This document shows, piece after piece, positions 16,873-25,315 of a stretch of DNA of 64,000 nt (its first letter is position 1; each line of letters starts with the position of its first letter). The notes beneath the pieces were generated by a model. The model made no database searches, was not told where the DNA came from, and worked only from the letters and a program-made list of their open reading frames with translations. The DNA lies in NCBI GenBank assembly GCA_027484655.1, contig JAIXSM010000065.1, positions 1 through 64,000 of the forward strand, written 5' to 3'. The position numbers and the translations under genes are program-made. The stretch comes from Hyphomicrobiales bacterium. GTDB lineage: Bacteria; Pseudomonadota; Alphaproteobacteria; Rhizobiales; Beijerinckiaceae.

Positions 16873-17859
16873 ATGTCCAAACTGAAACTAACGCTTGGCT
16901 GCTGGAACTATGATCGCACCCGCGCGATCCAGGATGGGTCCGTGCAGCCCGACGGCATCGACATCAACTATCTCGACATGCCGGTGGAGGAGACCTTCTT
17001 CCGCATGGCGCGCCATCGCGAGTTCGACGTCTCCGAGATGTCGTTCTCGTCCTACTGCGTGTCGCTGCACCGCGACCCCAAGCCCTTCATCGCAATTCCG
17101 GTGTTTCCGTCGCGGTTCTTCCGGCATTCGTGCATCTACATCAACGCGAAGTCAGGCATCCGCGAGCCCAAGGATCTCATCGGCAAGCGCATCGGCGTGC
17201 CCGAATTCCAGATGACCTCGCCCGTGTGGATCCGCGGCATTCTGTCGGATTTCTATGGCGTGCCGGTGGACAGCGTCCACTATCTGACCGGCGGCGAGGA
17301 AGAGCCCGGCCGGCCTGAGAAGATCAAGCTGAACCTGCCCGAAAACATCAAGGTCACGGCGATCCCCGACGACAAGACCCTTTCGCAGATGCTGCGCGAC
17401 GGGGAGATCGACGCGCTGCACACCGCGCGCAAGCCTTCGTCCTACGACGGCGTGAACGTGAAGCGGCTGTTTGAAAACTACCGCGAGGTGGAGCTGGATT
17501 ACTACCGCAACACGCAGATCTTCCCGATCATGCATACGGTTGCGATCCGCCGCGAGGTGTACGAGGCCAACCGCTGGATCGCGCAGTCGCTGTTCAAGGC
17601 GTTCCGCGAAGCGCAACGTCGCACCTACGAGGATCTCAAAGAGACCGCGGCGCTGAAGGCCATGGTGCCGTGGCTCATGCACGATGTCGAGGAAGCGCGC
17701 GAGTTGATGGGCGAGGACTACTGGTCCTACGGCTATGAAAACAACATGAAGACCTTCGAGGTCTTCCTGCGCTACCACTACGAGTGCGGCCTCTCGAAGC
17801 GGCTCTTGAAGCCCGAAGAGCTTTTCGCGCCAGAGACGCTGGAAGAGTTCAAGATCTGA
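16873..17859 (+). CDS. 4,5-dihydroxyphthalate decarboxylase-like protein (periplasmic-binding-protein type II fold)
   Basis: 328 residues with no signal peptide. The sequence has the family start LKLTLGCWNYDRTRAIQDG and the internal KRIGVPEFQMTSPVWIRGIL. It ends in helices rich in acidic and aromatic residues. The Pht5/4,5-dihydroxyphthalate decarboxylase family adopts the fold of ABC substrate-binding proteins, so either decarboxylation or ligand binding is possible. The cytoplasmic location and Rieske neighbours favour decarboxylation of a ring-diol carboxylate (inference). The nearby NitT/TauT ABC pair (29107-30761) lacks a binding protein, but a leaderless protein cannot readily serve it. 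Confidence 0.75.
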   Translation: MSKLKLTLGCWNYDRTRAIQDGSVQPDGIDINYLDMPVEETFFRMARHREFDVSEMSFSSYCVSLHRDPKPFIAIPVFPSRFFRHSCIYINAKSGIREPKDLIGKRIGVPEFQMTSPVWIRGILSDFYGVPVDSVHYLTGGEEEPGRPEKIKLNLPENIKVTAIPDDKTLSQMLRDGEIDALHTARKPSSYDGVNVKRLFENYREVELDYYRNTQIFPIMHTVAIRREVYEANRWIAQSLFKAFREAQRRTYEDLKETAALKAMVPWLMHDVEEARELMGEDYWSYGYENNMKTFEVFLRYHYECGLSKRLLKPEELFAPETLEEFKI

Positions 17860-17894
17860 GCTTTTGGCGGCGCGCGCTTGTAAATAGCGATTGG

Positions 17895-18126
17895 CCCCCT
17901 CCCGGTTTGCTCCGCAAACCACCCTCCCCCAACTCGCGTTGGGAGAGGGGTTCGCGCACATTGGTTTGCGCTTAATTACAAAGTCTCGATGCAGATCGTT
18001 AGCTTCCCTCCCCCGCTTACGCGGGAGAGGGGGTCGCGCACGATCATTCAGCTTCAATGAAACATCATTAGCTTCCCTCTCCCGCTTGCGGGGGAGGGTG
18101 GGCGCCGGATGGCGCCCGGGAGGGGG
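17895..18126. repeat. Cluster of REP-like palindromes
   Basis: Unit 1 (17895-17960) reads CCCCCTCCCGG, a small TTTGC-TCC-GCAAA stem, CCACCCTCCCCCAACT, and GTTGGGAGAGGGG-TTCGCGCACATTGG. The same architecture recurs at 61616 and 61822. Units 2 (18003-18042) and 3 (18070-18126) are shorter variants with CCCTCCCCCGC/GCGGGAGAGGG and CTCCCGC/GCGGGGGAG stems. The 280 bases between 17859 and 18140 hold nothing else. These are non-coding dispersed palindromes, not a CRISPR: there are no equal spacers and the units vary. Confidence 0.75.
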
Positions 18127-18139
18127 CGTTCGCCGCCTG

Positions 18140-18547
18140 CTAATGCGAATGCCCGAAGTGCCCAAACGATCCGTCGTGATCGTGCCCGTGGTCCGGGGTG
18201 ATGGAATCGGCTTCCGCGTAGCCGTGCATCAGCGCTTCCATGACGCGGCGAAGGGGGTCTTCAGTCAGCGCCAGATTGCCCGCCAGAATGCCGGCGAGCC
18301 GCGCGAAGACCAGCGGCATGATCGAGAGCACATCATAGCGCCGTGAGGGATCCGCAGCCTCGCAATCGCGCATGGCGCGCGACAGGGCGTCGGCAAACAG
18401 TTTGTCGATGGTCGCGATCACGGGATCGTCCGGCGCCCCTTGCGCCTTCTCACGCTGGGAGAGCAGCGCGCGAGCCTGCAACATGAAGCGGTTGTAGTGC
18501 GCCTCCTGAAGGCTCGATGGGCCGTCGTCGTCGAGTTCGCCGCACAT
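18140..18547 (-). CDS. Small hypothetical protein with His-rich C-terminal tail
   Basis: 135 residues, mostly helical (NRFMLQARALLSQREKAQGA, then LFADALSRAMRDCEA). It ends in HGHDHDGSFGHFGHSH, a probable metal-binding tail. No known family is recognised. The ATG at 18547 has AGGAG 8 bases upstream. It is last in the minus-strand series EutA-like / bicupin / cupin / this gene, 98 bp past the cupin stop, so it is probably co-transcribed. The tail resembles that of the EutA-like protein (20536-22287) and the CobW His-loop, hinting at a shared metal. Confidence 0.6.
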   Translation of the reverse strand: MCGELDDDGPSSLQEAHYNRFMLQARALLSQREKAQGAPDDPVIATIDKLFADALSRAMRDCEAADPSRRYDVLSIMPLVFARLAGILAGNLALTEDPLRRVMEALMHGYAEADSITPDHGHDHDGSFGHFGHSH

Positions 18548-18645
18548 GGTCCCTGCTCCTGCGGTTTTCTTCCGCCGTCCTGAAACAAATCAGCGCGCCG
18601 GAGTGAACCGACGCGCTTTTTTACGTGAAAAGAAACCAAAGGCGC

Positions 18646-19200
18646 TCAGTAGCCTTCGGCGTTCTCCAGCTGCTCAAACCAGTCAAAGCCCATCGACTTG
18701 ATGATGCGGCTTGTGACCGAGATGATGCGCGCTTCGTTATTAGGATCGGAGTTGAAGTGCTTGTGGGCGCAGTACGGCGGAATGTAGACGAAGTCGCCAG
18801 CCGTCCACTCGAACTTGCGCGGCTCGCTGTCCCACTCGAACTCCATCACGTCCTGGCAGTCGAACTTCACGTCCCAATGCAGGTCGTAGCCCGAGCCCTC
18901 AACGACGTAGAACACTTCTTCCGAGAGATGGCGGTGCTTGCCGGAGGCTTTGCCCGGCGGAAGGAACTGCATGTAAATATCGAGGCAGTATTCCTTCGTA
19001 TCCATCCGCTCGTGGATGATGTGCTTGAGCAGGCCGTGGGGCGAACGCTCCAGCGGCATCTCGTTCCACTTCACCACGTTGATCTTGCCGTCGTACTCCT
19101 TGCGGAACTGCTCCGACGCCTTCAGCGCCTCCGCATAGAAGTTCACTTCCGGCCCGTGACCCTTGGCGCGCTCGCGCTCACGGGGATCGACAATGCCCAT
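18646..19200 (-). CDS. Mono-cupin protein with complete metal-binding motif
   Basis: 184 residues. The canonical cupin motif 1 is present (GKASGKHRHLSEEVFYVVEG, H89, H91, E94/E95), and motif 2 supplies the fourth ligand in YIPPYCAHKHFN (H146 or H148). It should therefore bind a divalent metal such as Fe, Mn or Ni and could be a dioxygenase, isomerase or decarboxylase. The ATG at 19200 with GAGGAG 8 bases upstream is better than the TTG at 19206. It lies 57 bp downstream of bicupin A. Unlike the bicupins, its metal site is intact, so it may be the catalytic member. Confidence 0.82.
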   Translation of the reverse strand: MGIVDPRERERAKGHGPEVNFYAEALKASEQFRKEYDGKINVVKWNEMPLERSPHGLLKHIIHERMDTKEYCLDIYMQFLPPGKASGKHRHLSEEVFYVVEGSGYDLHWDVKFDCQDVMEFEWDSEPRKFEWTAGDFVYIPPYCAHKHFNSDPNNEARIISVTSRIIKSMGFDWFEQLENAEGY

Positions 19201-19257
19201 ATTCAAATCTCCTCAAATCAGTGGGCGAGGCGCATGGCGCCTCGCGCGCTGTTTCGA

Positions 19258-20376
19258 TCAGGCCACCTTCGGCGGCAGGGTCTCGAGTTCCTGCTTGTAG
19301 GCTTCGTCCATGCGCGGCGTCAGGCCGTTCTTGGCGAGTTCGCTGGAGAACAGGTCGCGCACGACCTGCTGCTCGTCAGCGTAGTCGATCTGGTCGCCAC
19401 CGATGCGGCGGCTGATCCACGCCTTCGGCACGCCCTGCGCGTTACGGATGGACACGACCTCGTGCTTGAACGCGAGGTAGCGCGCCGGCGTGTTACCGGT
19501 GTTGAAGTGCTGGTGGAACCACATGTTCGGCGGCACGATCATGGTGCCGACTTCCCAGTCGTAGCGCTTGGGCTCGTCGCCCTCCGGCCACATCAGCGAG
19601 TAGCCCTCGCCCGACAGGATGATGACGTGGGCGCCCGGACCATGGCAGTGGCCCTTCTTGTAGGTGCCGATGGGGAACTGCGAGATGTGCGAGTTCATCG
19701 ACCCCTTGGCCATGTTGAAGCGGATGTGGCCGCCGCCCGCGCCGCGCTCCTTGGCGGAGATGAGCGGCAGGTTCACCGCGTCCGGCACGAAGTTCGTCTC
19801 AAGCAGCAGGCCCTTCTGCTCGCCCTTAGCGGAGAAGTAATCCGGCTCGCCCGCGAAGCGGGTCTTGAAATCGTGGGCCGTGTTGAAGACGAAGTCGATG
19901 TCCTCATACAGGTTGACGACCGGCGGAGCGTTCGTCACCGAAACGAAGCGCGCGGGCTCAGAGCCCGAGCCGTTGAAGTGCTGATGCCAAGTGTTCAGCG
20001 GAATGGCGAACAGCGCGCCGGCCTTCCACTCGAAGGTGATCTTCTGGCCGGCGTCGTTCCACACCGAGGTGGAGCCGCGGCCGTCGAGCACGAGGATCAT
20101 TTCCTCGAAGAGCTGGCGCTGGGGCTCAAGCTTCTTGCCCGGCGCGATTTCGCACACGTAGCAGTCGTTGGAGGTGCGGGACGCCTCATGGTTGATGTAG
20201 ATGCCCTTGCCGCCGCGACGGGCCCAATCCTTCAGCTCGACGGTGCGCAGGTTGCGGACGTAGTGGGCCGAGATGATGTCGAGGCCTTCGTTGCGCACCC
20301 AGCGCAGGTACGGCGTGTCCTTCTCGGTCGCGAACTTCTTGGCAAGATCGTCCGAAACAATTGCGTCTTTCGCCAT
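19258..20376 (-). CDS. Bicupin protein A (partner of EutA-like protein A)
   Basis: 372 residues with two cupin domains. In the N-terminal cupin the HxH of motif 1 is replaced by Q86-R87-Q88 (LEPQRQLFEE), though H131/H133 of motif 2 remain. The C-terminal cupin keeps H243-x-H245 (KGHCHGPGAH, with H250 near the usual Glu position) and H288/H290 (WFHQHF). Only the second domain is thus likely to bind metal. Proteins of this type have been annotated as 'ethanolamine ammonia-lyase activating', but no such enzyme is here. The ATG at 20376 has GGAGG. The gene is 159 bp downstream of EutA-like protein A. Confidence 0.82.
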   Translation of the reverse strand: MAKDAIVSDDLAKKFATEKDTPYLRWVRNEGLDIISAHYVRNLRTVELKDWARRGGKGIYINHEASRTSNDCYVCEIAPGKKLEPQRQLFEEMILVLDGRGSTSVWNDAGQKITFEWKAGALFAIPLNTWHQHFNGSGSEPARFVSVTNAPPVVNLYEDIDFVFNTAHDFKTRFAGEPDYFSAKGEQKGLLLETNFVPDAVNLPLISAKERGAGGGHIRFNMAKGSMNSHISQFPIGTYKKGHCHGPGAHVIILSGEGYSLMWPEGDEPKRYDWEVGTMIVPPNMWFHQHFNTGNTPARYLAFKHEVVSIRNAQGVPKAWISRRIGGDQIDYADEQQVVRDLFSSELAKNGLTPRMDEAYKQELETLPPKVA

Positions 20377-20535
20377 GTTTTCCTCCGTTTTTGGGGATTG
20401 CGACGGGCGGCGGCGGGCGCCGCGTCGCTGGGTGTTTGAGCCCCTATAGATCAGATTGACGGGCGGCGATCAATCGCCGCCCACCGCGTCAACTCAACTT
20501 TCCGCCAAGGCGCCCGGGTGGGCAGCCGCCACGGG

Positions 20536-22287
20536 TCAGTCGTGCGAGTGCGAATGGCCGTGGCCATGCGAGTGACCGTGCCCGTGCGAATGGCCGTGCG
20601 AGTGACCATGGGAATGGCCGTGGTCGTGCTCGCGGTGGTGGATGATTTCCTTCGAACGGGGACCGCGCGGATCCTCGCTGAACACGAGCGACTTGATGGT
20701 GACCGGCACCGTGTAGGAAGGCACGCGCACCTTGCCGAGATCGATGTAGTCGAAGTCCATCAGCATGACGCCGTCGATCACGAGGATCTCGCTCTGCACG
20801 CCGCAGTCCTCGCGGATGACCGCGCCCAGCGTCTGCGCCACGTCGCCGTCGAGCATCACGTAGATCGGCTTTCCAGCCGCGATCTTGTCCGACAGACCTT
20901 CGACCACGCCTTGCGCGAACGCGTGGATGCGCTCGTAGGCCGGCGCGCCGGTCCAGCGCAGCGCCAGCGCGATCTCGGTCTCCGCATCCTCCAGCTCGAA
21001 CGCCTTGCGGTGGGAGCGGATGGCCTTCGCGAGGCCGGCGGCGTCGATCTCCTCGCCGCACTCGAACGGCGGCGACAGCACCTGCAGGTTGCGCCGCGGC
21101 AACAACACGCCGGGGTTCGAGATGTAGCTCGTATTTCCCGACAGCTGCACGCTGTACTCGGAGGCGCCCAGCGCGGTGGCGCGAATGCACTCGCGTGCCG
21201 GCAGCAGCGGCCAGGGGAAGCGCCCCGCCTCCACCTTGCGCGCGATGGCGCGCCCAAGGCGGCGGCCCATGTCGCCGAAGTCGCGCTGCTCACGGTCGTA
21301 GACATACTCGGCGACGCCGCCGGAGAACATCATGCCGCCCACGTCGCCGAAGTCGAGGATCGGATCGGTGAGATACAGGTGCTCCACGTCATGGGGAATG
21401 GGCCGCTGCGTCAACGCTGCGACGAGCGTGTCGGCCATGACGTCGGCGACCTTGTCGAGATCGTCGGGATTGATGCGGTCGCCCAGCTTCCAGTCGAAGC
21501 CAGCGCGACGCGCGTGGGTGCGGCCTGCGGGGTCGAGGCGCACGATCACGCCGTCTTCCGTCACCTGCAAGCGCCCGCCGATGTGCACGGCCGCCGTGGT
21601 GAGCACCTTGCCGCCCTGCAGCAGGCCCAGCTTCGTCGTCCCGCCGCCGATGTCGATGTTGAGCACGCGACGGCCGAGATCAAGCGACGCCTGCGCGGCG
21701 CCCGAACCATAGGCCGCGAGCATCGATTCCATGTGATGGCCCGCGGTGGCGCACACGAACTCGCCGCCGGCTTCGGAAAGCATCGCCGAGATGCCCTGCG
21801 CGTTCTCGCGGCGCAGCGCCTCGCCGGTGAGAATCACCGCGCCGGTGTCGATGTCGTCCTTCTTGAGACCTGCGCCCTCGTAGGCCTCGGCGATGATCTC
21901 GCGCAGCCTGTCGTCGTCGATGCGCGTCTCGCTCGCGTAGGGCGTCAGCGACACGGGCGAGAGATAAAGCTGCTCACGCGAGACCACGTAATAGCGGCTG
22001 GTGAGTTCTTCAGACAGACGGCGCAGGTGGATGCGCGAGAAGATCACCTGCGTGCCCGATGATCCGATGTCGATGCCGACGCTGGTCAGATGCACGTTAT
22101 CCTGGATCCAGAGCGGGTTCTCCTCGAGCGGCCCGTCATACTGGAACTCGTCGTGCTCGTGGTCGGCTTCCTCTTCGTGCTCATGGTAGAAGTACTGGCC
22201 GTACTGGTGCTCGGCCATGTTGTGGCTGGCGACCGCCTTGATTGCGTCTTCAATCCTGGCGCCGGACTTCTTGTCTTCGTTGGCCAT
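20536..22287 (-). CDS. EutA-like ASKHA ATPase A with His-rich ends
   Basis: 583 residues. ASKHA-fold nucleotide motifs are phosphate-1 GIDIGSSGTQ (71-80), phosphate-2 NIDIGGGTTKLG (210-221) and the adenosine-type MFSGGVAEYVY. This is the fold of EutA, the ATP-dependent reactivase of B12-dependent ethanolamine ammonia-lyase. Distinctive here are the acidic His-rich N-terminus (HEHEEEADHEHDEF, 35-48) and a C-terminal tail of HGHSH repeats. The tail (about 548-583) is encoded by short tandem repeats at 20537-20635. No eutBC genes are in the window. The neighbours are bicupin A and a mono-cupin, so a reactivase or metallochaperone for the cupins is a reasonable hypothesis (inference). The gap to bicupin A is 159 bp. 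Confidence 0.8.
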   Translation of the reverse strand: MANEDKKSGARIEDAIKAVASHNMAEHQYGQYFYHEHEEEADHEHDEFQYDGPLEENPLWIQDNVHLTSVGIDIGSSGTQVIFSRIHLRRLSEELTSRYYVVSREQLYLSPVSLTPYASETRIDDDRLREIIAEAYEGAGLKKDDIDTGAVILTGEALRRENAQGISAMLSEAGGEFVCATAGHHMESMLAAYGSGAAQASLDLGRRVLNIDIGGGTTKLGLLQGGKVLTTAAVHIGGRLQVTEDGVIVRLDPAGRTHARRAGFDWKLGDRINPDDLDKVADVMADTLVAALTQRPIPHDVEHLYLTDPILDFGDVGGMMFSGGVAEYVYDREQRDFGDMGRRLGRAIARKVEAGRFPWPLLPARECIRATALGASEYSVQLSGNTSYISNPGVLLPRRNLQVLSPPFECGEEIDAAGLAKAIRSHRKAFELEDAETEIALALRWTGAPAYERIHAFAQGVVEGLSDKIAAGKPIYVMLDGDVAQTLGAVIREDCGVQSEILVIDGVMLMDFDYIDLGKVRVPSYTVPVTIKSLVFSEDPRGPRSKEIIHHREHDHGHSHGHSHGHSHGHGHSHGHGHSHSHD

Positions 22288-22410
22288 CGATCACCTTGCG
22301 CGCAAGGGTCTCCCGCGTCCTCCAACGCCTGCTTTGCGTCTCGCGGTCTTGTCGCTTTCCCCGTTCCGTCGCGGAAACAGGTGGCGCTGTCAACCCCGCC
22401 GCGGTCGCCC

Positions 22411-23799
22411 TCAGAACCGCTTCAGGAGCCAGCGGTCCACGTACTCCATGGTCCGGCGCAAGGTGTCGCCGTAAGCGGCCGCCGGCTCGGGGCAGACGCC
22501 GCAAGGCGTCAGCGCGTGCGTGGCGCCTTCCACGCCGACAAGTTCCTTGTCGGAAGACGCGGCGGCGTCGAGGATCATCTCCGCCGGGCGCAGGGCGTAA
22601 TGGGCGGTCATGGCCATAAGCAGCATGGGGTCGCGCACGCCCGCCGCGTTCGAGAGCGCGCTCGTCATCGACGTGCCCCAGACGACGCCGCGCACATCGT
22701 CGGCCGTCACGTCATAGTCCTGCGTGGTCACAATGGCGTGGCTCGCCAGGTAGTGCCGGGCGGTGAACCACGCCGCCGCCCGCAGACTGCCGGCCTCCCG
22801 CGGATTGCCGGATGGGGGCGCGATGGACGCCAGCACGCGATTGCCGACGGCGCCGTCGGCGCCCAGCACCTTGTGCGGGCGGCGCGTGCGCGAGAGCAGG
22901 CCGGGGTCCACCTGCCAGAGCGGCGTCGAGCGCGCGCCGGCGACGAACAAGGGCATGTCGTCGGAAAATGCGTCCCGGTCGCGCGCTGCGACGGCTGACA
23001 GGAGCTTGCGCGCGTCCTGCATCAGCCGGGCGCCGCGCTCGCCCTGCGCCGCGAAAAAGGCCTTGCGGAACGCCGGCGGATAGGCGCCCGCGTTGCGCCC
23101 GGGATCAAACCCGTTGCGGGGATCGTACATGTCGAGGTCGCCGTGGCGCAGGGTCGGCGCGGTTTCCTGCATGACCGCGGGATCGAGGCGCGTCAGCGTC
23201 ATGAACGCCTGCCCCAGATCCGGATCCAGCAGGAGAAGGCCGTCAGCCGGGATAAGGCTCGCAAGACGACCCGCGTCGCAGGCGGCGATCTTCTCCGGAC
23301 CCTGGCAGGCTGCAGGGCCGTTGCGGGCCACGTTCTGGTAGAACAAGGCCAGCGCCCCGCCCTCTCCGTGGCCAACCAGCGCCACGGCGCGCACGCGCGG
23401 CTCCTCGCGCAGCCGGGCGATGGCGGCGCGAATGGTGGCGGCGACGGGCTCGTAATCAGATGTGTGGGCGTGCGTGCGCGGGCCGTCCGCGCACAACGCC
23501 AGGTATCCCAAGGCCGCCAGTTGCTTGCACAGCGGCGACCCGAGCGAGGAATGAACCGGGTTCACCAGCACCACGCCGATCCGGGCGCGCTCGCCGCGCT
23601 CGGGCGCACTCCAGAGCACCCCTTGCCCCGCCCGCCCGAAACTCACAAACTGGGACTGGGGCGCAGCCTGCGACGCCAGGGCCGCAGGTGGGCCGGCGAC
23701 AGCAGCCAGCACGGCGACCGCGCCAAGCCCGGCAATCGCACCGAGACCAGCTATCGCGCCAAGCCCGGCCCGCAGCATCACGCGGACGACGGATGTCAT
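22411..23799 (-). CDS. Secreted alpha/beta-hydrolase-like protein lacking the nucleophile serine
   Basis: 462 residues from the ATG at 23799. A signal peptide with a GLGAIA repeat (residues 1-42) precedes an alpha/beta-hydrolase-type core (GVVLVNPVHSS, then LVGHGEGGALALFY). The nucleophile elbow G-x-S-x-G reads G-H-G-E-G, with Gly at residue 145 (codon GGA) in place of Ser. A later LVGVEGATHAL could supply the histidine region. It is probably not a standard serine hydrolase; a binding or scaffold role is possible. It is upstream of EutA-like A by 123 bp on the same strand. An alternative start at 23961 lacks support. Confidence 0.6.
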   Translation of the reverse strand: MTSVVRVMLRAGLGAIAGLGAIAGLGAVAVLAAVAGPPAALASQAAPQSQFVSFGRAGQGVLWSAPERGERARIGVVLVNPVHSSLGSPLCKQLAALGYLALCADGPRTHAHTSDYEPVAATIRAAIARLREEPRVRAVALVGHGEGGALALFYQNVARNGPAACQGPEKIAACDAGRLASLIPADGLLLLDPDLGQAFMTLTRLDPAVMQETAPTLRHGDLDMYDPRNGFDPGRNAGAYPPAFRKAFFAAQGERGARLMQDARKLLSAVAARDRDAFSDDMPLFVAGARSTPLWQVDPGLLSRTRRPHKVLGADGAVGNRVLASIAPPSGNPREAGSLRAAAWFTARHYLASHAIVTTQDYDVTADDVRGVVWGTSMTSALSNAAGVRDPMLLMAMTAHYALRPAEMILDAAASSDKELVGVEGATHALTPCGVCPEPAAAYGDTLRRTMEYVDRWLLKRF

Positions 23800-24029
23800 G
23801 TGCCCAACCACCTTCCCGGCAAACCGCGTCGAAACTCCGGCGCCGAGCCTGAGCCCTGCAACGGCGTTTCGCAACCCTTGCCGCGCAAAGGCGGCGGGAA
23901 AGGGGCGCCAAAAGGCCGCAGGAGAATTGTGTCCCACGGTCGCCCACCGGGAAGTTGACACCCGCCTACCTTTGGCGGATTTACCCCATAACGAAGCGGC
24001 CGTGTCGGGCCGTCAAACGGAGGATCGAC

Positions 24030-25259
24030 ATGCCCCATGATGCAAAGGACGGCGTTCACTGGCACGAGCCGGCGGGAACGAAGAAGGCCGGCTTCGGCGA
24101 ATTCAAGAAGCAGCCGACCCCCTACGACGCCTTCATGGAGTCGGAAGGCGTTCCCGTCTTCCGCGATATCGGCATCTCCAGCGTGGCCAACCTGCCGCTG
24201 CACAACTGGAAGCGCAAGGGTGGCCGTGGCCACTACATCCAGCTGTACGGGACCGAGACGAAGTGGGGCTGCTACGTGGTGGAGGTGCCCCCGGGCGGCG
24301 CGCTGAACCCCGAAAAGCACATGTTCGAGGAAATCTACCTCGTGGTGGAAGGCCGCGGCACGACGGAAGTCTGGCAGGAAGGCGACACCAAGAAGCACGT
24401 CTTCGAGTGGCAGAAGGGCTCGATGTTCTCGATCCCCATGAACGCGTGGTTCCGCATCGTGAACGCCACGTCCGGCGGCGCGCTGCTGCTGGCCGGCAAC
24501 ACCGCGCCCAACGTGATGAACATGATCAACAACGTGGACGCGGTGTTCAACAACCCGTTCGTGTTCCGCGACCGCTTCTCGGGCGCTGACGACTTCTTCA
24601 AGCCCAAGGACGACATCGAGCCCGATCCGGTGCGCGGTCTCGCCATGCGCAAGACGAACTTCATCCCGGACGTGGTCAACTGCGACCTGCCGCTCGATAA
24701 CCGCCGCTCGGTGGGCTATCGCCGCGTCGAGCCGTTCATGACCAACAACCAGTTCTACTACTGGATCGCCCAGCACGAGAACGGCCGCTACTCGAAGGCC
24801 CACGCGCACACCTCGGCCGCCGTGCTCGTGTGCCTGAAGGGCAAGGGCTACACCTATTCGTGGCCGGAGCGCTGCGGCCCGACCCCGTGGAAGGATGGCT
24901 TCGCCCATGAGGTTCGCCGCCTCGACTACGGCCCGTTCGGCCTCGTGACGGCGGCGCCGGGCGGCGCCCGCTGGTATCACCAGCACTTCTCGGTCTCGAA
25001 GGACGACTTCCGCCTCAGCGCGTGGTTCGGCCCGCACAATCCGGGCCGCGATCCGGGCGCCCCGGGCGAGAAGCACACCGACTACACCGCCATCGACCTC
25101 GACAAGGGCGGCACCGCCATCCCCTACTGGATGGAGGATCCCTACCTGCGCAAGGAGTTCGAGGAGACGCTGAAGCGCAACGACGTCGCCTGCCGCATGG
25201 ATCCCTCGTGGTACGTGCCGCCGAACGAAAACGCCGAGAAGCGCGACACGGTGGTCTGA
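24030..25259 (+). CDS. Bicupin protein B (partner of EutA-like protein B)
   Basis: 409 residues, paralogous to bicupin A (the blocks FEWQKGSMFSIPMNAW and ARWYHQHFS align with FEWKAGALFAIPLNTW and MWFHQHFN). The N-terminal cupin is degenerate: motif 1 reads E95-K96-H97 (NPEKHMFEE) and motif 2 FRIVN lacks His. The C-terminal cupin keeps H258-x-H260 (KAHAHTS) and H317/H319. The ATG at 24030 has GGAGG 8 bases upstream; the open frame upstream is not part of it. It opens the plus-strand series bicupin B, EutA-like B, Pip, and is divergent from the hydrolase-like gene. Confidence 0.83.
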   Translation: MPHDAKDGVHWHEPAGTKKAGFGEFKKQPTPYDAFMESEGVPVFRDIGISSVANLPLHNWKRKGGRGHYIQLYGTETKWGCYVVEVPPGGALNPEKHMFEEIYLVVEGRGTTEVWQEGDTKKHVFEWQKGSMFSIPMNAWFRIVNATSGGALLLAGNTAPNVMNMINNVDAVFNNPFVFRDRFSGADDFFKPKDDIEPDPVRGLAMRKTNFIPDVVNCDLPLDNRRSVGYRRVEPFMTNNQFYYWIAQHENGRYSKAHAHTSAAVLVCLKGKGYTYSWPERCGPTPWKDGFAHEVRRLDYGPFGLVTAAPGGARWYHQHFSVSKDDFRLSAWFGPHNPGRDPGAPGEKHTDYTAIDLDKGGTAIPYWMEDPYLRKEFEETLKRNDVACRMDPSWYVPPNENAEKRDTVV

Positions 25260-25277
25260 GCATAAAATCAAAAACAC

Positions 25278-25301
25278 GCCCTCCCCGCCAAAGGGGAGGG
25301 C
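25278..25301 (+). terminator. Hairpin between bicupin B and EutA-like B
   Basis: A 9-bp stem, GCCCTCCCC-GCCAAA-GGGGAGGGC, lies in the 56-bp gap after the bicupin stop. There is no T-run on the plus strand, so it is more likely an mRNA-processing or attenuation structure setting the ratio of the two proteins than a full terminator. Confidence 0.45.
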
Positions 25302-25315
25302 TCATCGTTTCAGGG

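Noticed and set aside
17895-18126. Clustered palindromic repeats, considered as a CRISPR array
   Set aside because: Units differ in length and sequence, spacers are unequal, and no cas genes are visible.
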